In this document: positions 4,900-9,596 of the stretch, piece by piece | How the letters are laid out: every line of letters begins with the position of its first letter | Numbering within the stretch: position 1 is the first letter of the stretch | Assembly (NCBI GenBank): GCA_009839775.1 | Contig: VXOZ01000369.1 | Location: forward strand, 1-9,596 | Reading direction: 5' to 3' | Source: Chloroflexota bacterium | GTDB taxonomy: Bacteria > Chloroflexota > UBA11872 > VXOZ01 | Length of the DNA stretch: 9,596 nt | The notes under the pieces: model-generated | Databases searched by the model: none | What the model saw: the letters and a program-made list of their open reading frames with translations, nothing else | What the model was told of the DNA's origin: nothing | Made by a program: the position numbers and the translations under genes

Positions 4900-6447
4900 C
4901 TATACCTTTTTCAATGGTACTGTCACTCTATTAGAGTGACCGCGGGTGATAACTTCGTAAACAGTGTCATTGATAAACAGCAGCTTGCCATTTGCGTCAA
5001 CTATGTGCATGGACAGGCTGTAGAGCCTGTTTTTTTCTATCTTGTCCTTGTCGTATCTGATTTTGAAACTTATGGGCGAGTTGCCGGGATCTACGATCAC
5101 TTGCTCGGCTATCAAATCGCTTGGCGCATCAGCCAAGCTCGTATCTCTGATCTGAGCAATCAGTTTAGCTCCTTCCGGCAGGTTGTTGTTGCGACCGTAA
5201 GTGACTTTGCCGGTGACCGAACCTGTCAGTTTATTACTAGCTTCAGAGCCCTCGGGTGGATTGATAATCGTCAACTTGGTATTAACGTTAGTCAGTTCGC
5301 CCGGCCTGTAGGCACGGTTGGGGAAATTATTGGTCAGAATCGTCTCGCCTTGCGGCCCGTAAACGCGTACCAGAACCATATACAGGCCGTTGCCGTCCAA
5401 GTCTTCGTCCGGATTGATTTCAAAGCTTACGGGCGGGTCGGAGGGATCCTCTATCGTTACGGCCGCCACCTTTATGTTACCCATGAAAGGGTGCGGGTTG
5501 ACTTTTTCCAAACTGACGACCATGCGGGAGCCGGCAGGCAGTTCCAACTGGTCATCGTATCTCACTTTGCCGGTTACGGCGGCCGCGGTGGATTCCCTTT
5601 CCGGTTCTTCGACGACGGGAGGTTCAATCTCAGGGTCTCTTAGGGTTTCTGTCTGTTGAATCGGCGCCAACGTTATCTCGGCATTTTGGAATTTGTCCGG
5701 TGATGTTTCGGGCAGGGTGTCTTTGGCAAACACCAGCGTCCCAGCCGCGCTAATCTCAGCCTTGATGACATAAGAGCTGTCAACATCGATATCGTCAAGG
5801 TCGTAATCCAGCCGGAAGCTGACCGCGAAGGGCGCCGGATTCGGGATTACCTGTTCGGCAATGATGTCGCCGGGAATACCTTGCTCCGAAATTTCCCGCA
5901 GCTGAACCGTCATGACAACACCGGCCGGCAAGGCGGTGCTACTGTCATAGTTAATTACTCCCTCCAAGATACCCAGCTTGCCATCGGGCTCAAGCGGTTC
6001 GTCTTCGCGCTCAACCTCTACCAGCTCAACTTCCACCCGGCCGGGATTGCCTCTGGTAATCACGTCATAAGCCGTGTCGTTGATGAACAGCAATTGATTG
6101 CTTGAATCGTAGACGCGAACCGACAGGCCGTAAGTGTTCCTGTCTGAAATATCACTAGGGCTGTAGCCGATCCTGAACCTGGTAGGCAAAGATGCCACGT
6201 CTTCAAGCACCCGCTCAACTATCAGTTCGCTCGGACCGTCAGCGTAACTGACGTCTCGAATCTGGATAACCAGCCGGCTGTCTTCCGGCAGGCTGACGCG
6301 CTCTTCGCCGTGGCTGATAACGCCGATGACGGCCGGACCCCGCAGAAAAGCGTAATAGATGAACAGGCACAGCAAGCCGGTAATCAACAAACCGACGGTT
6401 ATCGTCAGGGTTTTGTCTATTCGCTTGATTCTGGACGCGGATTTCAT
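4900..6447 (-). CDS. Membrane-anchored protein with four tandem YbaY/YscW-like domains
   Basis: A 515-residue protein with one N-terminal membrane segment (about 13-35, after a basic RIKRIDK stretch). This anchors a long extracytoplasmic part. That part contains four repeats of about 105 residues, near 39-145, 158-263, 287-395 and 408-515. Each follows the scheme G.V.Y..(x)LP.G..(x)V.L.(D/E)(V/I), then (I/V)..(x)V(I/L), then F.I.YD, then Y.(x)V.(x)(D/N)..G.(x)LLF.NDT, then V. This is the pattern of the YbaY/YscW lipoprotein-like domain (PF09619). Domains 1 and 4 are the most alike, both ending LLFINDT.Y.VITRG. The linker between domains 2 and 3 is Glu/Pro-rich (about 264-288). The protein lies 79 bp downstream of the metallopeptidase-like gene on the same strand, so the two are probably co-transcribed. 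Substrate or partner is unknown. The domain family is my recognition from the pattern. Confidence 0.8.
   Translation of the reverse strand: MKSASRIKRIDKTLTITVGLLITGLLCLFIYYAFLRGPAVIGVISHGEERVSLPEDSRLVIQIRDVSYADGPSELIVERVLEDVASLPTRFRIGYSPSDISDRNTYGLSVRVYDSSNQLLFINDTAYDVITRGNPGRVEVELVEVEREDEPLEPDGKLGILEGVINYDSSTALPAGVVMTVQLREISEQGIPGDIIAEQVIPNPAPFAVSFRLDYDLDDIDVDSSYVIKAEISAAGTLVFAKDTLPETSPDKFQNAEITLAPIQQTETLRDPEIEPPVVEEPERESTAAAVTGKVRYDDQLELPAGSRMVVSLEKVNPHPFMGNIKVAAVTIEDPSDPPVSFEINPDEDLDGNGLYMVLVRVYGPQGETILTNNFPNRAYRPGELTNVNTKLTIINPPEGSEASNKLTGSVTGKVTYGRNNNLPEGAKLIAQIRDTSLADAPSDLIAEQVIVDPGNSPISFKIRYDKDKIEKNRLYSLSMHIVDANGKLLFINDTVYEVITRGHSNRVTVPLKKV
4922..4940. repeat. 19-bp palindrome near the 3' end of the YbaY-repeat gene
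   Basis: GTCACTCTA and TAGAGTGAC are perfect 9-bp inverted halves around one base. They lie about 20 bp inside the stop-codon end of the - strand gene and 72 bp after pilin D. No T-run follows on either strand, so a terminator is unlikely. The role is unknown; protein binding or chance are both possible. Confidence 0.5.
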
Positions 6448-6526
6448 AATCGTTCCAACTTAAGAGATGTTCGCAATATCCACCATTGTATCACGGTCCA
6501 AGAACGCAATTTTAAGAGAAGGAGCT

Positions 6527-8146
6527 CTAATCGTCACCGCAGCCGCCGTCCCGCCAGGGCTGGGCCAGATTTGAGCTGCCGAGGGCTGATTCTCTGGCCG
6601 CCGCCGCGTCGCAGTAGCCGCCGAATTCGTTCCTGAGCTGGTAAATGACGGTCGTCTTATACCAGTTGCCCTCTATGGCTTTGACCGCGCTCCAAATGCC
6701 GGCCAAATCCAAGCTGCCGTCATCGTTTTCGTACGTGTCATACAGCCAATCGGGCATTTCTCCCCTGAAGGCTTGCCGGACCAGTTCAATGGCGGCCTGA
6801 GACGGTTGCCGGCTGTCGCTGTAGGGGCAGCCCGCTGCCCAGTAGTTGCTGTAATCCTCGGGGAAGACGGCGAACTTGGCCGCGTCGGCATAAAGTTCGC
6901 TGGCTTTGCAATCGTCGCTACTGGCGCCATTGGCCAACTCGCTGAAGTAAAGGAAAGCGACGGCAATCGGTCCCGGCTCAGTGGCCAGGTTATTGGATAA
7001 GGTATAGACGTGAGCCAGCTCGTGGGTATAAAGACCCAGGTAACTCTCATCGCCCGCCCAGCCGGAATTATATTTCATATTGGAAGCGCCGGTGTAGTTG
7101 AGCGGAATACTGTTGAACCAGGTCAACTGCACGCTGGCGTGCTCGGCGGTAGCGCTGGTGACAATAGAGAAATTGGGCCGATTGATGTAGTTCCACGTTT
7201 CAATCAGCCAAGGGTGTTCATCGCCGCGGTCCTTGACCAGCAACTCCTCTATGGCGTACCTGATTTCGTTGCTAGGGGTTTTTACCAAGGCCTCGGCGGA
7301 AGCGACCGACACAGAGCCTCTGACAGCGACGACGCGCATCTTGTAGGTATCAAGGCTGTCAACGGTGGCTGAGAAGGCTCTGGCGGCCGAGGATTCGCCG
7401 CTGATGTCGGTTAAATCTTCCGAATCAAAGGCTTGCTGCTGGCTGTCGTCGAAAACCTCGTAACTCTTGCGCCACTGAATTAGGTATTGCGTTGGCGGAT
7501 TGGCATCGTTGCTGGCCGGCTCTTCCCAGTAAACAGAGAGCTTTTGACCGTCGGTTCCGGAGATTATGCTCACGTGTACGTTTGAGGGTCGGCTCAGGCC
7601 GGGTTGATGAATCCCGGTCGTCAGAGCTTCCGCAACCTCGCTGACCCGGCTGCCGTAGTCATTGCCGGCCAGAACCCTGATCTGGTAAGCTTCGTTGAGA
7701 TTCAGGCCGGTTAAGGTAGCCGTCCTGATATCTTGGCCGAAACGCCCGCTGGCCGAATAAGAAGCGTCAGAATTCCTAATTCGCCACTGAACCTTATAGT
7801 AATCCGCCATTCCGCCGCTTGTCGGCGCTTGCCAGCTGACGGTTAAATCGTCGCCCTGCCGGGTCATGCCGGTGATAGCGGGAGCGCCGGGAATCCTCTC
7901 GGCGATCGTGTTCTGGGTCAGGACTGGCTGGCTTGAGGACTGCGGTTGCGGCGGAATCAGAATCGGTTGGAAATCAGCGGCCTGCGGAGAACCCGCCGGG
8001 GTGATGGAGCCGCGATCAACGCCGCCAACCACGCCCTCACCGGCTCCGGAAGCGGATGAGGAGATGCCGGAAACAATCAGCGAGCAGGCTACTGTCAGGG
8101 TGGCAATCAACCAGAGAGTTTTCGTGGAAATCGTCAGTTCGCTCAT
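6527..8146 (-). CDS. Secreted fibronectin type III protein with gluzincin-like HExxH domain
   Basis: A 539-residue exported protein. A hydrophobic segment (about 11-27) followed by a Ser/Gly-rich stretch acts as signal peptide or anchor. A Pro/Gln-rich linker follows (about 60-85). Two fibronectin type III domains come next: about 86-178 (LTVSWQAP, YKVQWR, YQIRVLAGNDYG) and 184-291 (LSVYWEEP, YLIQWR, YKMRVVAV). The C-terminal part contains HELAH (375-379) and, 37 residues later, ELYAD (417-421). Together these resemble the HExxH plus ExxxD zinc and active-site set of gluzincin metallopeptidases. Cysteines 413, 440, 512 and 537 may form two disulfides outside the cell. A peptidase acting on surface proteins is likely but not proven, because the fold cannot be checked here. 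Start at ATG 8146 is supported by the signal segment; the Shine-Dalgarno sequence is weak. First gene of a two-gene - strand unit. Confidence 0.78.
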   Translation of the reverse strand: MSELTISTKTLWLIATLTVACSLIVSGISSSASGAGEGVVGGVDRGSITPAGSPQAADFQPILIPPQPQSSSQPVLTQNTIAERIPGAPAITGMTRQGDDLTVSWQAPTSGGMADYYKVQWRIRNSDASYSASGRFGQDIRTATLTGLNLNEAYQIRVLAGNDYGSRVSEVAEALTTGIHQPGLSRPSNVHVSIISGTDGQKLSVYWEEPASNDANPPTQYLIQWRKSYEVFDDSQQQAFDSEDLTDISGESSAARAFSATVDSLDTYKMRVVAVRGSVSVASAEALVKTPSNEIRYAIEELLVKDRGDEHPWLIETWNYINRPNFSIVTSATAEHASVQLTWFNSIPLNYTGASNMKYNSGWAGDESYLGLYTHELAHVYTLSNNLATEPGPIAVAFLYFSELANGASSDDCKASELYADAAKFAVFPEDYSNYWAAGCPYSDSRQPSQAAIELVRQAFRGEMPDWLYDTYENDDGSLDLAGIWSAVKAIEGNWYKTTVIYQLRNEFGGYCDAAAARESALGSSNLAQPWRDGGCGDD

Positions 8147-8177
8147 AAAATGTTGTCAACTCTATAACGACTTCCTT

Positions 8178-8205
8178 ATTTTACAATCTGTTGCTGATTT
8201 TACAA
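8178..8205 (-). promoter_or_regulatory. Candidate promoter for the FN3-metallopeptidase gene
   Basis: On the - strand, TTGTAA (8200-8205) and TAAAAT (8178-8183) are 16 bases apart, matching sigma-70 consensus at 4/6 and 5/6 positions. Transcription would begin near 8171, giving a leader of about 25 bases before the ATG at 8146. Sequence match only. Confidence 0.4.
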
Positions 8206-8306
8206 AGCATGAGCATTAACAGAGCGCCGATTGTCAGGCGTTACCAAAACTCGCCCAATTCAGGGCTTTAGTAGATAGGAAAATCAAAGATTCAAATTCA
8301 ACCCAC

Positions 8307-8411
8307 CGGTCGGTCTTGACATAAGGCTTTCGCTGCTGCTAGCATGGGGTTAATCACCAGTGCCGGACAGGCCTAAGGTTTCGACCGACCGCCGATGCCG
8401 GCTCTTTTTTA
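8307..8411 (+). ncRNA. Candidate structured RNA or cis-element between two - strand genes
   Basis: CGGTCGGTC (8307-8315) and GACCGACCG (8383-8391) form a perfect 9-bp inverted repeat closing a 67-base loop. On the + strand a TTGACA (8316-8321) and TAGCAT (8340-8345) with 18-base spacing resemble a promoter. The stretch ends in GCCGG...CCGGC pairing (8362-8366 with 8398-8402) followed by a six-T run, as a small-RNA terminator would. A short + strand RNA of about 60 bases ending next to the NYN stop codon is one reading. A 3'-end structure for the - strand NYN transcript is another. No tRNA, tmRNA, SRP, 6S or riboswitch signature was recognised. The rest of 8147-8306 holds only the promoter candidate. 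Confidence 0.25.
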
Positions 8412-8930
8412 TTTCTTGTTTTTGACAGGCGAGCGGTCGGCTATCTTTGATTTTATGTTCTTAACCAGGACGATGTGGTCCCGGTATTTGCCCATCAGGG
8501 ATGAGTATTTGCCGGTTGGCGTGATAATCTTTTTCAGCTTTTTGCGCTCTATTAGGAATTCAATTAGGCAGGCGAAATCACCGTCGCTGGTCACGACGAC
8601 GGCTTGGTCGTAGTTATCATATTCAACTGCTGCCGCATGCAGGACCAACTCGGCATCGACGTTGCCTTTGTAGGTTACGCTGCCTTTCTCCATGTAAGGG
8701 ATAGTCGGTTTAAAGACCAGCTCGAAACCGTCTTGTTTTAAATACTCATATAACTGCTGGTTGTCCTCCACCCAGCCGATGAAGATAAAAGCTTTGCTGA
8801 CCCGGTATTTGTTTTTCAGGTAGAGGCGGAATTTCTTGTAGTCCATCCGCCAGCCCTGAGCTTTCACTCCCAAATGCAGATTGGCCCCGTCTATAAAGGC
8901 GTAATTCTTCTCTTTACGCTTGTTTCGCAT
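8409..8930 (-). CDS. NYN/LabA-type (DUF88) nuclease-like protein
   Basis: A 173-residue protein of the NYN family, PIN-like-fold proteins thought to be metal-dependent ribonucleases. The conserved acidic residues are present: D14 in FIDGANL, D92 in GNVDAEL, and D116/D118 in VVVTSDGDF. These are in the expected order and positions for the catalytic cluster, and the overall length fits a single NYN domain. The tail is Lys-rich. No signal peptide is seen, so it acts in the cytoplasm. ATG at 8930 is preceded by AGGGAG, but about 20 bases away, so the Shine-Dalgarno support for this start is poor; the basic N-terminus MRNKRKEKNYAFIDGAN is usual for the family. It stands between two surface-protein units and is separated from the upstream pilin by a terminator, so it is probably a separate transcript. 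RNA target unknown. Confidence 0.87.
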   Translation of the reverse strand: MRNKRKEKNYAFIDGANLHLGVKAQGWRMDYKKFRLYLKNKYRVSKAFIFIGWVEDNQQLYEYLKQDGFELVFKPTIPYMEKGSVTYKGNVDAELVLHAAAVEYDNYDQAVVVTSDGDFACLIEFLIERKKLKKIITPTGKYSSLMGKYRDHIVLVKNIKSKIADRSPVKNKK

Positions 8931-8980
8931 ATAACCAGTTGACTCAATTTCTCCCTGTAAGTCAAACCTAAGCCGGCCAT

Positions 8981-9014
8981 AAAAAGAAAAGCCGCCGATT
9001 GAAGGCGGCTTTTC
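8981..9014 (-). terminator. Rho-independent terminator after the right-edge pilin
   Basis: A perfect 11-bp stem (8986-8996 with 9004-9014) with a 7-base loop is followed on the - strand by CTTTT and then TTTTTAT. It begins 24 bases after the stop of the pilin gene. The stem is nearly the same as in the terminator after pilin B. Confidence 0.87.
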
Positions 9015-9037
9015 ATAGCGCAGAACCAGGCTAACGG

Positions 9038-9596
9038 CTAGACGTCATCCAGACACAAGGCCGTTGCTTGACCCTCGAGCTGATAGACAATAGCTACATC
9101 TCGACGAGCGCCCGCTTCAATCGCTGTTGTGCCGTACTTTACGGCAGTAGCAGCTGCTGCTACTGCCTCAGGGTTACCTGCAGAAGGTAATGTTGAAAGG
9201 CATTTATATCCAGACCAAACGTGAACCTCATCGGGCGACGGGAGAGCCTGGAAGGTAAGGCTAGTATCCGCAAGTGCGCCTCCGGTAGCCGTTGCAAAGT
9301 AGGTCAATCGGTGGTCATCCTCTGCTTGAGTACCAACGTTAGCAGCTACAGCTGCGGTAGTGGCAGTTGGTGTTACACCGTCAAACTCGTAGTAAGACCA
9401 GCCCAGTTCGTTGCCGGATACGTGTGTAACATCGCCAAGCGCTGCGGGCAGTTGTCCGTTTCGGTTGGCTGAATAGTTGCTGATTGCAGTCCCTATCTGG
9501 CCAACGTCAGCCGAGCGTCCAGCGTTGTTGGAATTTCGCCTCAACGCCGGCACCGCGATGAACACGATCGCCAGGACCAGCCCCGCAATCGCCAAG
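9038..9596 (-). CDS. Type IV pilin-like protein, 5'-partial, divergent (pilin copy E)
   Basis: A fifth pilin-like gene, cut by the right edge inside the N-terminal helix; the leader and first mature residues are missing, and the TTG at the edge is not a start. The helix LAIAGLVLAIVFIAVPAL is the same as in copies A-D, and the first 55 bp are identical to A and C. After this it diverges: RRNSNNAGRSADVGQIGTAI replaces QRNSRNTQRRSDLANLRAQ. Recognisable family marks remain: GNELGWSYYEF, ALPSPDEVHVWSGYKC (C132), KY, and YQLEGQATALCLDDV (C181). It has only the one C-terminal cysteine pair, and the GNDxD loop is replaced by GNPEAV. It is in opposite orientation to the other four and has its own terminator. 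It probably represents a separate pilin subtype whose N-terminal block has been homogenised with the others. Confidence 0.88.
   Translation of the reverse strand, partial: LAIAGLVLAIVFIAVPALRRNSNNAGRSADVGQIGTAISNYSANRNGQLPAALGDVTHVSGNELGWSYYEFDGVTPTATTAAVAANVGTQAEDDHRLTYFATATGGALADTSLTFQALPSPDEVHVWSGYKCLSTLPSAGNPEAVAAAATAVKYGTTAIEAGARRDVAIVYQLEGQATALCLDDV
9542..9596 (-). repeat. 55-bp inverted copy of the window's first 55 bp
   Basis: The reverse complement of 9542-9596 equals bases 1-55 exactly and differs at the next base. The same 55 bp occur at 3491-3545. Both window ends therefore carry the same sequence, pointing outward into pilin genes. Confidence 0.97.

Noticed and set aside
6022..8050. 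+ strand open frames inside the two exported protein genes
   Set aside because: They overlap genes with clear domains and signal segments on the - strand and show no recognisable protein features.
8306..8411. tRNA or tmRNA suggested by the GGTTTCGACC sequence at 8378-8387
   Set aside because: No T-arm pairing around it, no acceptor stem or CCA end, and no anticodon arm in the expected place.

Overview
The window most likely comes from a member of the Candidate Phyla Radiation (Patescibacteria), probably Candidatus Saccharibacteria (TM7). The main clue is the pilin N-terminus: GFTIVEVMIV, then a hydrophobic helix, then PALQRNSRNTQRRSD, a pattern I associate with that group. This assignment rests on recognition, not on a search. 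Stop codons are TAG, TAA and TGA. The ATPase ends at a TGA exactly where its conserved C-terminus should end, so there is no sign of UGA recoding. No rRNA, tRNA, CRISPR array or transposase was seen.

Layout. (1) 1-1257, + strand: two tandem type IV pilin-like genes. The first is cut by the window edge; the second is followed by a hairpin terminator. (2) 1311-1496: a short spacer without a gene. (3) 1497-2942, - strand: an AAA ATPase with a DUF4143-like C-terminal half. Inverted repeats lie just upstream of it. (4) 2943-3470: a degenerate stretch. It holds the decayed C-terminal end of a second, + strand copy of the same ATPase family, a pair of 23-bp repeats, and another inverted repeat. (5) 3474-4849, + strand: a second pair of pilin genes, a duplicate of the first pair. 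The first gene of this pair has lost a readable leader/start. (6) 4900-8146, - strand: two exported proteins. The upstream gene encodes a fibronectin type III protein with a gluzincin-type HExxH site. The downstream gene encodes a membrane-anchored protein with four tandem YbaY/YscW-like domains. (7) 8147-8408: an intergenic region with a candidate promoter and a structured element. (8) 8409-8930, - strand: a NYN/LabA-type nuclease-like gene. (9) 9038-9596, - strand: a fifth pilin-like gene, cut by the right edge and followed by its own terminator.

The unifying theme is the cell surface. Five pilin-like genes share a nearly invariant N-terminal helix and, in four of them, an invariant C-terminal YQIEGEDNARCEDN end. 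Between these lie highly divergent middles of different length. Nucleotide identity is patchy: 111 bp shared by the first and third genes, 56 bp shared by the second and fourth, and 63 bp at the 3' ends of the third and fourth. This mosaic indicates duplication plus gene conversion and looks like a reservoir for pilin variation. The exported metallopeptidase-like and YbaY-repeat proteins would sit on or outside the same surface. In host-attached Patescibacteria such a set could serve contact with the host cell, which is inference. Both window ends are the same 55-bp pilin sequence, so the contig was probably broken by this repeat and more pilin copies are likely next door.
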